The notes under the pieces were generated by a model. The model saw only the letters and a program-made list of their open reading frames with translations. It was not told the origin of the DNA and ran no database searches. From NCBI GenBank assembly GCA_039818665.1, contig JBCBTJ010000044.1, forward strand, positions 1-28,166: DNA of 28,166 nucleotides, read 5' to 3'. Of the stretch, positions 16,483 to 24,016 are shown piece after piece; within the stretch, counting starts at the first letter, position 1; each line of letters opens with the position of its first letter. The DNA is from JBCBTJ01 sp039818665 (GTDB lineage: Bacteria > Pseudomonadota > Alphaproteobacteria > Caulobacterales > Hyphomonadaceae). Position numbers and translations under genes: made by a program.

Positions 16483-17283
16483 TCAGCCCGCGCCGTCAAG
16501 CGCGTTTAGCGGTTCCACGGGCGGCGGGCCCGCGACCCAGTCGGCCACATCGAGCCCGGTCAAGCCGCCAAGGTCTGCCAGGTCTTCAGCGAAGACATCC
16601 TGCAGATAGGCGAAGTCCTCGGCGAGGCCGGGTTCGGGGGCGAGGCTGGAGGGGAAGACATTGTGGTCAATCGGTTCGAAGGCGAAGGGCGCCGCGCCGA
16701 GGCGGGCGAGCAGGCTCTGGAGCGCCGCGCGACCCGCCGCGATCTCATCGGAGCGCAGGAAGGCGACCTGGCCGCGCGGGAACAGGGTGAGCAGGCGGCG
16801 GATCTGGGCGCTGTAGAAGCCGCGCTCCACATAGGAGAAGATCATATGTACGCCGCCGGGCGCGCGGGAGACGCGCTCGCGCCCAGATCGGATGGCGTCT
16901 GAGAAAGAGAGCGTTTCGCGCCCCCGGCGCACCTCCATGGACCAGGCCGAATAGGCCCGCGCCACCGGATGGCGGAGCGTGAGGATCAGGGTGACGTCTG
17001 GATTGTGGTCGGCGATCAGCTCCAGCGCGTGCGGCCAATAAAGATAGGCGGGCGTCGCCTCGCCGCAGATCTTGGTTCCGAGCGCCGCGCCGAAGGCGGC
17101 GGCGAGATCAGCGTCCGGCTTCGGCGGCGGTTTTTCGGCCGAGTAGCCATAGCGGAAATGGTGGAGCTCTTTCGCCGCCGGCAGCGCCACATCCGGGTGC
17201 TGATCAAGATAGGCCGCGAGCGCCGTGGTGCCGGCCTTCTGCACGCCGGCGATGATGAAATCGAGTTTGGGCGACGGGACCAC
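16483..17283 (-). CDS. PAPS-dependent sulfotransferase
   Basis: This cytoplasmic enzyme should transfer sulfate from PAPS to a hydroxyl or amine. The 266-residue product has the 5'-phosphosulfate loop GVQKAGTT (13-20, Lys16 key) and the 3'-phosphate-binding RHPVARAYSAW (Arg104 to Trp114, Ser112), then SYVERGFYSAQIRRLL, as in sulfotransferases related to heparan N-sulfotransferases. The GTG at 17283 is chosen: GGAGGAG lies seven bases upstream, and the longer alternative ATG at 17325 would begin inside the terminator of the preceding gene. It sits between a signal-peptide protein and gspJ in a T2SS gene block, which hints at sulfation of a surface glycan or lipid. The acceptor is unknown. Confidence 0.88.
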   Translation of the reverse strand: MVPSPKLDFIIAGVQKAGTTALAAYLDQHPDVALPAAKELHHFRYGYSAEKPPPKPDADLAAAFGAALGTKICGEATPAYLYWPHALELIADHNPDVTLILTLRHPVARAYSAWSMEVRRGRETLSFSDAIRSGRERVSRAPGGVHMIFSYVERGFYSAQIRRLLTLFPRGQVAFLRSDEIAAGRAALQSLLARLGAAPFAFEPIDHNVFPSSLAPEPGLAEDFAYLQDVFAEDLADLGGLTGLDVADWVAGPPPVEPLNALDGAG

Positions 17284-17290
17284 GGCAAAA

Positions 17291-17297
17291 CTCCTCC
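17291..17297 (-). promoter_or_regulatory. Shine-Dalgarno that fixes the sulfotransferase start
   Basis: On the minus strand this reads GGAGGAG, seven bases before the GTG at 17283. It lies just after the terminator of the upstream gene. Confidence 0.7.
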
Positions 17298-17323
17298 GCC
17301 CCTGTCTGCCCAGGCTTTCGCGC

Positions 17324-17355
17324 AAAGAAAAGAGGGCGGCCCGAAAGCCGCCCTC
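17324..17355 (-). terminator. Rho-independent terminator after the secreted-protein gene
   Basis: On the minus strand a perfect 9-bp stem, GAGGGCGGC with GCCGCCCTC (17347-17355 and 17332-17340), encloses a 6-base loop and is followed by TTTTCTTT. It lies 29 bases after the stop at 17384. It would end most transcripts of the large secreted protein before the sulfotransferase and gspJ. Confidence 0.8.
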
Positions 17356-17383
17356 CTCTGATTTGGCTGAGTGACAGCGGAGA

Positions 17384-19003
17384 CTAGAAGTCGCCGTCGT
17401 CCGCGTTGCCGTCGTTGAGCGTCGTCGGGTCAGCGCTCTGGCCGTCCTGGTTGGCGCCGTCGCCGAACGGAACGGCGGTGATGCCGGACGGACCAGCGAT
17501 CAGACGGTCGATGTCTGGATCGAACGCGCTGTTGAGCAGATCGATCTCACCCGGGAACACGATGGCGATGTCCGCCGTGCCGAAGGCGCCGACGATGCCG
17601 GTGACGAAGGCGGAGTTCATGCGGAACTCAGCGCCCGTGACCGAAGCGCCCGGGATAGCGAACGGATACACGCCGTTGAAAGCGTCGCCGTTCTGGGCGT
17701 TGCGCACGACGATCCAGCCCGGCACGTCCACGGACGGGTGGAGACCCGTGATGCGGAGGACCGAGTTCACCAGGCCGTTGGAGTCCGCGAACCAATCGAA
17801 GAAGCCGAAGGTTTCGCCTTCCCAGACGAGGTCTTCCAAGATGCACTTGGCGAAGTCTTCGTCGATCAGGTTCGTCGCAGCGACGAAGTCGATGCTGGCG
17901 CTCACGCAATCAAGGTTCTGCATGGCGATCGTCTCGCCACCAGCCGCCTCAACCGTGAAGAAGCCAGGCGCCAAGTCGGTCACAGCGCCGCCCGGTCCGA
18001 CGACCGTCACCTGCTCCGTCACCGCGGAAGGCGCAGCAGGCGCCGCCACGAAGAAGTCGCCGCCACCCGAGTTCACAACGGAGGCCGTCGCAATGCCGTC
18101 GGCATCTTCGAATTCCACCACGAGGGTGAAGTCTTCAAAGTCAGCCGGCGCCACCGCCGTCGGAGGAACGGTCGACAGGTCACGGACAACACCGGTCGCG
18201 AGGTTCGCGCGCAGCACGCCGAGCGTGGCCGTACCGCTAGCGCCGGCCGTATCCGGCGGAATGGCCGAGCTGGCCGGCGTCGGCGCTGAGCTGACAAACT
18301 GGTCGAACGGCGTAGTCGCGGTCGTGCCAGTCGCATCGAGCGTCGTACGGTCCGCGTCGAACTTCAGTTCGGCTTGGATCGCATCGAGGCAGGTGATCGC
18401 CGGCGCGGCGAGTTCAGCCGTACCGCCTTCGATCGGCGAGGTCACGCCAGCCACATCGGTTTCAAAGATGGTCACTTCGACGGTCACAGGCGCACAGCTG
18501 GACACTGTGAGCGGGAACACGAAGTTCAGCGAGTCGTCGACCGTAGCCGCAACCGGAACACCAGCGCCGACGGTCGAGTCGCCGGAGTCGGTGGTGAGGT
18601 TGTACTGAACCGTGCTCGCGCCGGCCGCGCCGCCCGACGTCACGATCGCACCCGTCGCGCCGCCCGGCGTCGTGGGGCCGCCTGAAGTGTCGATTTCGTT
18701 GCCGCCGCCGCTGAGTGAGCTGGTGAACGTCGCGTTCGTGAAGGTCAGAACGAGATTGGTGTTCTGGCCCGGCGGAAGCGTACCATTCGTGGTGATGCTC
18801 AGGCCGAACAGACCGGACAGCTGGCCATCAGCCGTCGCGTCGGCGATGTCGAGCTCTTCCGGAATGATATGCGGCATGATCACAGTCGGCGTGCCGACGC
18901 CAGGATCGACGGGATCCGACTGGATCAGGCCGAGCTGCGCGTGCGCGCCGCCCGCCAAGAGCGCTGCAACGGATGAAGCAGCTAGAAGCTTTTTGATAGA
19001 CAT
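17384..19003 (-). CDS. Large secreted or cell-surface protein, candidate T2SS substrate
   Basis: I do not recognise a named family. The 539-residue product begins with a clear signal peptide: basic MSIKK, a hydrophobic core and an AHA/QL cleavage site at about residue 22. The mature protein is acidic and rich in Thr, Gly, Ala, Val and Asp with few basic residues. It has alternating beta-strand-like segments and four cysteines (in SSCAP, ITCLD, LDCVS and AKCIL), which could form two disulfides in the periplasm. It ends in a polar Asp/Asn/Gly tail closing with Phe. The ATG at 19003 is chosen over 19015 because a GGGGA precedes it and the signal peptide then starts normally. It lies between gspI and gspJ, has its own terminator and a long leader, and uses a narrower codon set, all consistent with high expression. 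Substrate status is inference. Confidence 0.7.
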   Translation of the reverse strand: MSIKKLLAASSVAALLAGGAHAQLGLIQSDPVDPGVGTPTVIMPHIIPEELDIADATADGQLSGLFGLSITTNGTLPPGQNTNLVLTFTNATFTSSLSGGGNEIDTSGGPTTPGGATGAIVTSGGAAGASTVQYNLTTDSGDSTVGAGVPVAATVDDSLNFVFPLTVSSCAPVTVEVTIFETDVAGVTSPIEGGTAELAAPAITCLDAIQAELKFDADRTTLDATGTTATTPFDQFVSSAPTPASSAIPPDTAGASGTATLGVLRANLATGVVRDLSTVPPTAVAPADFEDFTLVVEFEDADGIATASVVNSGGGDFFVAAPAAPSAVTEQVTVVGPGGAVTDLAPGFFTVEAAGGETIAMQNLDCVSASIDFVAATNLIDEDFAKCILEDLVWEGETFGFFDWFADSNGLVNSVLRITGLHPSVDVPGWIVVRNAQNGDAFNGVYPFAIPGASVTGAEFRMNSAFVTGIVGAFGTADIAIVFPGEIDLLNSAFDPDIDRLIAGPSGITAVPFGDGANQDGQSADPTTLNDGNADDGDF

Positions 19004-19250
19004 GGTCTTCCCCATTTTCCGTACTAAACGGTCTTCACATGCCGCAACGCAGCTCGGTTCGCCTCTACCAACACACCCTCAATGGGGTGGGGGTTTGTCG
19101 GCCCCGCTCCCGTGCAACGCGACCAGATAAAGCCGCGCCTTACAGAGTGTCAACTGTTCGAAGGCCCCCAATGCACGGCTTTCAGCGATTGTGGCGGCGA
19201 TTGCAGAATTCGTGCAACAGACGATCTCGAAATCCAGGCGCCATAGGGCC
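19004..19250 (-). promoter_or_regulatory. Leader and presumed promoter region of the secreted-protein gene
   Basis: This is the longest gap within the minus-strand T2SS block, about 245 bp between the gspI stop and the secreted-protein start, and it is matched by a terminator at the far end of that gene. A dedicated promoter here is therefore likely. I cannot point to a convincing -35/-10 pair. The GGGGA just before the ATG at 19003 is the probable ribosome-binding site. Confidence 0.35.
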
Positions 19251-19691
19251 TTAAAAGGTCACATAGGGCCGCGTGGCGCGGGCCGAGACGCCGCGGACGG
19301 CGAATGTCGCGCGCCGTCCGTCCTCATGGGTGAGTTCACATTCGGCGTCATAAAGTGTCATAGAGTAACGCCCGTCGAGGCCGAGCGAGTAAACCGCCGA
19401 ATCAGGCCCGCGCGCGGGGGCCGCGCGCCAGGCCAGACGCCAGCCGCCGCCGATCTCGCCTTGGCCCGTCGGCGCGGCGGCGAGATTGATCGTTTTCAGA
19501 TAGTCGCGGGCCACTTGCTCTGCGAGCCGCCGATCCAGCGTGCGCTCCAGCGCCGCCGCGCCGCCCGAGGTCTGCATTTGCAGCGCCATGAGCGGCAGCA
19601 TGGCCGCGCCCAAAAGCGCAACGGCGACAACCACTTCGAGGACGGAGAAGCCGGCCTCGCCCGTCGGCGCAGAGGATATGCGCCCGGCCAT
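19251..19691 (-). CDS. gspI: Type II secretion minor pseudopilin GspI
   Basis: GspI starts assembly of the pseudopilus tip with GspJ and GspK. The 146-residue protein has a 14-residue leader and then EAG/FSVLEVVVAVALLGAAM, the prepilin cleavage motif with glutamate at +5. GspI-like features follow: a long amphipathic helix with AEQVARDYLKTINLA and a C-terminal strand region including GRYSMTLYDAECEL. Length is typical (about 120-145). The ATG lies five bases after the gspD stop with GGGAG immediately before it, an unusually short spacing; no other in-frame start exists before the prepilin motif, so coupling to gspD translation is probable. Confidence 0.87.
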   Translation of the reverse strand: MAGRISSAPTGEAGFSVLEVVVAVALLGAAMLPLMALQMQTSGGAAALERTLDRRLAEQVARDYLKTINLAAAPTGQGEIGGGWRLAWRAAPARGPDSAVYSLGLDGRYSMTLYDAECELTHEDGRRATFAVRGVSARATRPYVTF

Positions 19692-19696
19692 CTCCC

Positions 19697-22105
19697 TTAC
19701 GAAGACGGGAAGGATTCAGAGAAGGGCGCGCCCTCCTCCGACGGTGATTCGTCCGGCTGGGAGGGCGGCGGCGCGATCCGCTCCGGCGCTTGCGGGACCG
19801 GCGGCGGAGGCGGCGGCGGCGCTGGCCGGGCCGCTTCCGCGATCGGCGCGGTGTTGATCGTCGACACATTCCGCCGCGGCGGGGTCAGCGTCTCCAAATT
19901 GTCCGGCGCGTTGAATGTCGCGTTCAGCTGCTCGACCAGCACATCGGTGAAATGCGCTTTGTCCTCCCGCCCGCGCAGGATGTAGGCGGAGATCAAGACC
20001 AGCAATTCCGTGCGGGTTTGCGAGATGCTGTTGTTTTTAAACAACTCGCCGGCCAGGGGAATGTCTTTCAGGAGCGGAATGCCGGTCTCGCCGATGGAGA
20101 AATTGTCGGCGATCAGCCCGCCGAGCACCACGGTCTGCCCATCTTCGAGCGAGAGCTGCGTGTTGATGTTCCGGCTCGAAATAACGGGGCTGGAAATGGA
20201 CGAGGTGGTGTTCGGAAGCGTGGTCGACACTTCCTGGGAGATGTTCAGGTCCACCCGGTCCTTGGAATAGATGATCGGCTCGATGGACAGCAAAACGCCG
20301 GTCGAGCGGTATTCCACCGACTGCAGAATATCGATCGCCCCGCCCCCGCTCTGCGTGCCGTCCGCGCGCTGGGAGGTGATGACCGGCACATCGGTGCCGA
20401 CCTGGATCTGCGCCGAGCTGCCCGAACGCGCCACCAGGCGCGGGCGCGAGAGCACATTGACTTGGCTGTTCGTCGCGAAGGCGTTCAGCGCCACATCGAA
20501 GTCGGAGGAGAGAATGCCGACGTCGAGCCCGCCAGCGCCGAGCCCGAGGCCCTGATTCGACAAAGTCGCCGCCACTTCCTGACCGCCGAAATTGTTGATC
20601 AGAAACTCGATCCCGTACTGAGTCTCGTCCGTCAGCGTGACTTCCAGGATGGAGACTTGGATCAAAACCTCGCCCGGCGGCTGATCAAGTTGCTCGAGCA
20701 AAGGCAGCAGGCGATTATAGTCGGAAGCGGTGCCGGAATAGATGATCCGGTTAGAGATGATGTCGACGACCACGCCGCCGCCGACATTTCCTGGCGGAGC
20801 GGATTGTCCCGCCGGATTGAAATTCACATCCGTTCCCGGCGCCGCGAACGGATCGGCCGGGCCAGCGGCTCCCGGCGGCGGCGGCGCGGCGCCCGTACTC
20901 CCCACCAACACCGCGTTCAGCGTGGTGGCGAGCAGCTCCGCATCGACGTTTTTGACCTCATAGACGAAGAGCTGAGGCACATCCCCGACCTCGGCCGGCC
21001 GGTCGAGTTGGGACAGCCAGAAGCGGGCCCGCGCCAGCGCCGCGGGGTCTTTGGCGAAAATGAAGAGATCGTTCGAAAACTCGATCGGCAGGATAAGCAC
21101 CGTGCGCGGCACGCTCGGATTGTTGCTCGACTGCCAGCCCTCCGCGCCCAGAAGCTTGTTCAGCTCCTCGGCGAGATCGCCCGCGACCCAATACGTCGGC
21201 TCATAGTGCTCGACATTGGTGCCGGCATAGGTGAGCTCGTCCATCTCTTCAATGATGGTGAGCGCGGCGTCGACATCTTCTTGGAGGCCAGTCAGCGTGA
21301 CGACGTTGATCCGTTGGTTTGCTTCAACCTTCAGCGTGTCGTTTCCGGGGAACGCCTGTGTGAGAATCGACTGCATCTCATTCGCTGAGATCGCGCTCAG
21401 CTCGACGAACAACACCAGCGGGCGTAGCTCGCTCGGCGTGTTCGGGGTCGCCCGCGCCCGAATGAAGCGCGGAATGCGGCTCTTCAGAACGCTGTCTTCA
21501 ATGATCTGATAGACGCAGTCTTCGGCGGTGACGACAACGCCGTACTCGCCAAGCGCGTCGGATATCAGCTCCAGGAAATTCTCAGAATCAATCCGGCCCG
21601 AGGATCGCAATTGCACAAGATCGTCCCGCGCCGCCACGCCCGATCCGGTGACGTAGGGAACATCCAGCATCTCGCCGAACACAAAGTCGATGAAGGCCGG
21701 CAGCGCCAGGGGCGGCACGACCGCCTCAACCTCGCGCGTCCGCGGGGCCGGCGTGCACGCGCCATCCACGAATACGCCCTCGCCCTCGGCAGACGTCCCA
21801 ATGGTCGGCACAGGCAAAGAACCGTTCGACCCGCCGCGGCGGCGCGAGCCGCCCTCCGATTGCGGTCCGCCGGGTTGCGTCGACGCGGCGCGCCGCGCGT
21901 CAGGTCGTCCTCCGCCGGAGGCCAGCACGTCTTCGCGAAAACTATCTGGCGTGGTTTGCGGCACGGAGGCGCAGCCCGCCGCGCCCAGGAGAAGGCCCAG
22001 CCCTGCGGCGCTCGTTCCAAACGAGCGCGCCGTCCGCGCGCCGCGTTTCGGCGTATTGGATTGGTTCGACAAGCTACTCTTCCCCGTACACCGCGGAACA
22101 CGCAT
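19697..22105 (-). CDS. gspD: Type II secretion outer-membrane secretin GspD
   Basis: GspD forms the multimeric outer-membrane channel of the T2SS. The 802-residue product has an N-terminal signal with a lipobox-like GAAGC (Cys45), a low-complexity Arg/Gly/Ser linker, an N0-type domain (roughly 120-195), N1-N3 repeats (to about 465, with a Pro/Gly-rich insertion near 405-445) and the secretin barrel (about 520-715). Within the barrel are VNVLSRPRLVARSG, VGTDVPVITS, EDGQTVVLGGLI and GIPLLKDIPLAGELF, the secretin hallmarks. A proline-rich tail of about 60 residues follows. The start is uncertain: the ATG at 22105 lacks a ribosome-binding site, whereas a TTG at 22072 has GGGGA eight bases before it. 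It lies between gspG and gspI on one strand. Confidence 0.94.
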   Translation of the reverse strand: MRVPRCTGKSSLSNQSNTPKRGARTARSFGTSAAGLGLLLGAAGCASVPQTTPDSFREDVLASGGGRPDARRAASTQPGGPQSEGGSRRRGGSNGSLPVPTIGTSAEGEGVFVDGACTPAPRTREVEAVVPPLALPAFIDFVFGEMLDVPYVTGSGVAARDDLVQLRSSGRIDSENFLELISDALGEYGVVVTAEDCVYQIIEDSVLKSRIPRFIRARATPNTPSELRPLVLFVELSAISANEMQSILTQAFPGNDTLKVEANQRINVVTLTGLQEDVDAALTIIEEMDELTYAGTNVEHYEPTYWVAGDLAEELNKLLGAEGWQSSNNPSVPRTVLILPIEFSNDLFIFAKDPAALARARFWLSQLDRPAEVGDVPQLFVYEVKNVDAELLATTLNAVLVGSTGAAPPPPGAAGPADPFAAPGTDVNFNPAGQSAPPGNVGGGVVVDIISNRIIYSGTASDYNRLLPLLEQLDQPPGEVLIQVSILEVTLTDETQYGIEFLINNFGGQEVAATLSNQGLGLGAGGLDVGILSSDFDVALNAFATNSQVNVLSRPRLVARSGSSAQIQVGTDVPVITSQRADGTQSGGGAIDILQSVEYRSTGVLLSIEPIIYSKDRVDLNISQEVSTTLPNTTSSISSPVISSRNINTQLSLEDGQTVVLGGLIADNFSIGETGIPLLKDIPLAGELFKNNSISQTRTELLVLISAYILRGREDKAHFTDVLVEQLNATFNAPDNLETLTPPRRNVSTINTAPIAEAARPAPPPPPPPVPQAPERIAPPPSQPDESPSEEGAPFSESFPSS

Positions 22106-22206
22106 CTGAAGCGCCCGTTCCGGCCGTTCTCACCGATTGAAACCAGACCAAACGCGGGGTCCCGTCAATGACGCCATTGCAGACGACGCTGAAGGGTTAC
22201 GGAGAT

Positions 22207-22710
22207 TTAAGTCGGCGCGGCGGCCGCACTGGCGACCCGGCCGATATCGGCGTTCAGCCCTGATCCGCCCGGCGCATTGTCGGCTCCGAAGGAAAAGACG
22301 AATGGCGCCTGGTCGAAACCGGAGGCGTCCGTCGGCGGCGGCGCGTAGCGGTAGGGATTGCCCCACGGATCGTCGGGCAAGCCGTCGCGCATGTAGGGTC
22401 CGAACCAATTGGCGCGCGCGGCCGGATCGGACGGCGCCTCGACCAGAAGCGACAAGCCTTCCTGCTCCGTCGGATAGCGACCGAGGTCGAGCCTCATGGT
22501 TTCCAGCGCCGACTCGATCGCCCGCGCCTGCGCCCGGGTCACGGTCTGCTTGGAGCGGTCCACCTGGTTGAACAGGCGCGGCCCGACAAAGGCGGCGATG
22601 AGCCCCATAATGGCGAGAACCACTAAGATCTCGAGCAGCGAGAACCCGGCCTCGCGATCAGAATTCGCATTGCGCTTGGCGCGCGGCGCGCGGCGAAGAG
22701 ACTGCGCCAT
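22207..22710 (-). CDS. gspG: Type II secretion major pseudopilin GspG
   Basis: GspG polymerises into the pseudopilus that drives secretion. The 167-residue protein has a 22-residue leader, then REAG/FSLLEILVVLAIMGLIAAF with cleavage after Gly22 and Glu27 at +5. The mature part has the highly conserved LDLGRYPTEQEGLSLLV, DPWGNPYRY and the C-terminal SFGADNAPGGSGLNADIG, which corresponds to the calcium-binding loop of GspG. An unusual alanine-rich tail follows (ASAAAAPT). The ATG at 22710 is chosen because it gives a normal leader and lies eight bases after the gspF stop; a longer frame from 23277 runs inside gspF and is rejected. Confidence 0.95.
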   Translation of the reverse strand: MAQSLRRAPRAKRNANSDREAGFSLLEILVVLAIMGLIAAFVGPRLFNQVDRSKQTVTRAQARAIESALETMRLDLGRYPTEQEGLSLLVEAPSDPAARANWFGPYMRDGLPDDPWGNPYRYAPPPTDASGFDQAPFVFSFGADNAPGGSGLNADIGRVASAAAAPT

Positions 22711-22718
22711 TTTACGTA

Positions 22719-23915
22719 TCACGGGCTGACCTCGTACAAACTCGTCATTGCGAGAACGATGCTTATCACGATCGTGCCGACAATAAGAGAGATAAGGACG
22801 ATTGCAACGGGTTCCGCCAGCGAGGTGAAGCGCTTGGTCTGCTCGCGTAGCTCGGTGTCGTAGATGTTGGCGGCGAAGAGCAGCATCTCGCCCACCTTGC
22901 CGGACGCACGCCCCGTTCGGACAAGATCGATCGTCATCCGATCCATGCCTTGGACATGTTCGTCCAAGGCCACGTCGAGCGATTTGCCCGACCGCACGGC
23001 GCTGCGCGCATTCGACAAGCCGCGCTTCAATCCCGGCCCCCTTACACCGCGTTCGGCCAGCTGCAGCGCGGTGAGCAATTCCGCCCCATGGGTGATCGCG
23101 CCGCCAAGGGTGCGCGACCAAGACGCCAGCTCGCTGCGTTTCTGAAATCCGCTGATGACCGGCAGCCGCTCTGCAAGCGCCGGCCACATGCCGGCGCTGC
23201 TTCGGAACAAGAGCGGCAAGCCGATCACGACCACCGCGGCGCCGCCGAGAAAGATCATCCAGTTCGCACGAAACCAAAGACTGAAGCTGATGACGGCGTG
23301 GGAGATCGGCGGAATGTTCGCCTGCGATTGGTTCAGGAGCTCGGCGAAGCGCGGCACGATGAAGAAGAACATCAACAGGACGATCACCGTCCCCGTGGTC
23401 GCCAAGAAAGCCGGATACATCAGCGCGGAGCGAAACTCGCTGGCGACGCGCTCCTCATATTCCATCTGATCGGCCGCTTCGGTCAGAGCCTCGCCGATCC
23501 GGCCGGTCGCCTCGCCCAGTTCGGCCAGGCGCGGCACATAGGTCGGCAGGGTCGGATACTGCTTCTCCAGCGCTTCCGACAGCGATCCGCCGGCCCGCAG
23601 CATGCGCCGCATCCCGCGCGCCCGCTCGGCGAGTTCGGGGTGCGCGTCGGAACGCGACAGGCTGTCGATCGCCTCTAAGAGCGGCACGCCGGAGGCGAGC
23701 AGGGTCGACAATTGCCGCATCTGCCGCGTCAGGTCTTTCTTCGTGATCGACCGGCCGAAACCCAGCCGCACCGGCTTGTGCTTCGGACGGATCGACAAAG
23801 GCGACAGGCCCCGGTCGCGCAGCTTCTCAAAGACAAGGTCCTGATCGGCCGCCTCCAGCACGCCGTCCACCTCGCGTCCTTCGCGGTCCAAGGCTTTGAA
23901 ATCAAAGTCCGCCAT
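22719..23915 (-). CDS. gspF: Type II secretion inner-membrane platform protein GspF
   Basis: GspF is the polytopic inner-membrane core that couples the ATPase GspE to pseudopilus growth. The 398-residue product begins with the family segment FDFKALDREGREVDGVLEA. Two T2SF domains follow (about 65-190 and 265-390), each beginning with a motif such as RQMRQLSTLLASGVPLLEAI and SWSRTLGGAITHGAELLTAL. There are three membrane helices, around 165-190, 215-240 and near the C-terminus (IVLISLIVGTIVISIVLAM). Length is typical (about 400). The ATG is preceded at six bases by GGAG. It heads the F-G-D-I series on the minus strand and is divergent from gspE. Confidence 0.96.
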   Translation of the reverse strand: MADFDFKALDREGREVDGVLEAADQDLVFEKLRDRGLSPLSIRPKHKPVRLGFGRSITKKDLTRQMRQLSTLLASGVPLLEAIDSLSRSDAHPELAERARGMRRMLRAGGSLSEALEKQYPTLPTYVPRLAELGEATGRIGEALTEAADQMEYEERVASEFRSALMYPAFLATTGTVIVLLMFFFIVPRFAELLNQSQANIPPISHAVISFSLWFRANWMIFLGGAAVVVIGLPLLFRSSAGMWPALAERLPVISGFQKRSELASWSRTLGGAITHGAELLTALQLAERGVRGPGLKRGLSNARSAVRSGKSLDVALDEHVQGMDRMTIDLVRTGRASGKVGEMLLFAANIYDTELREQTKRFTSLAEPVAIVLISLIVGTIVISIVLAMTSLYEVSP

Positions 23916-24016
23916 CGCCGGCTCCGTTGCGAAACACGCCTGCCAGAGCGGTCTTTTTCGAACCGGCCGGCGCTGCTAGAGCAGTTGTCAGGAAGCAGGT
24001 TCCGTCAAGGGCGCAG
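23916..24016. promoter_or_regulatory. Divergent gspF/gspE promoter region
   Basis: This 101-bp gap separates the heads of two opposite T2SS transcription units, gspF-G-D-I (minus) and gspE-sulfotransferase (plus), so both promoters are expected here. It holds the gspF ribosome-binding site (23922-23925) and the gspE one (AGGG near 24007-24010). No clear -10/-35 pair or operator is visible to me. Confidence 0.4.

Noticed and set aside
17284..17325. Longer N-terminus for the first sulfotransferase (ATG at 17325)
   Set aside because: It would start inside the upstream terminator and adds basic residues before the family start; the GTG at 17283 has a strong ribosome-binding site.
17406..18608. 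400-residue plus-strand ORF opposite the secreted-protein gene
   Set aside because: The minus-strand frame has a signal peptide, ribosome-binding site and matching terminator; the plus-strand frame has none of these.
19790..21388. 532-residue plus-strand ORF opposite gspD
   Set aside because: Antisense shadow, Arg/His-rich with no recognisable motif, while the minus strand encodes a clear secretin.
22711..23277. N-terminal extension of GspG to 23277
   Set aside because: The extension lies within gspF in another frame and would bury the prepilin leader in the middle of a protein.
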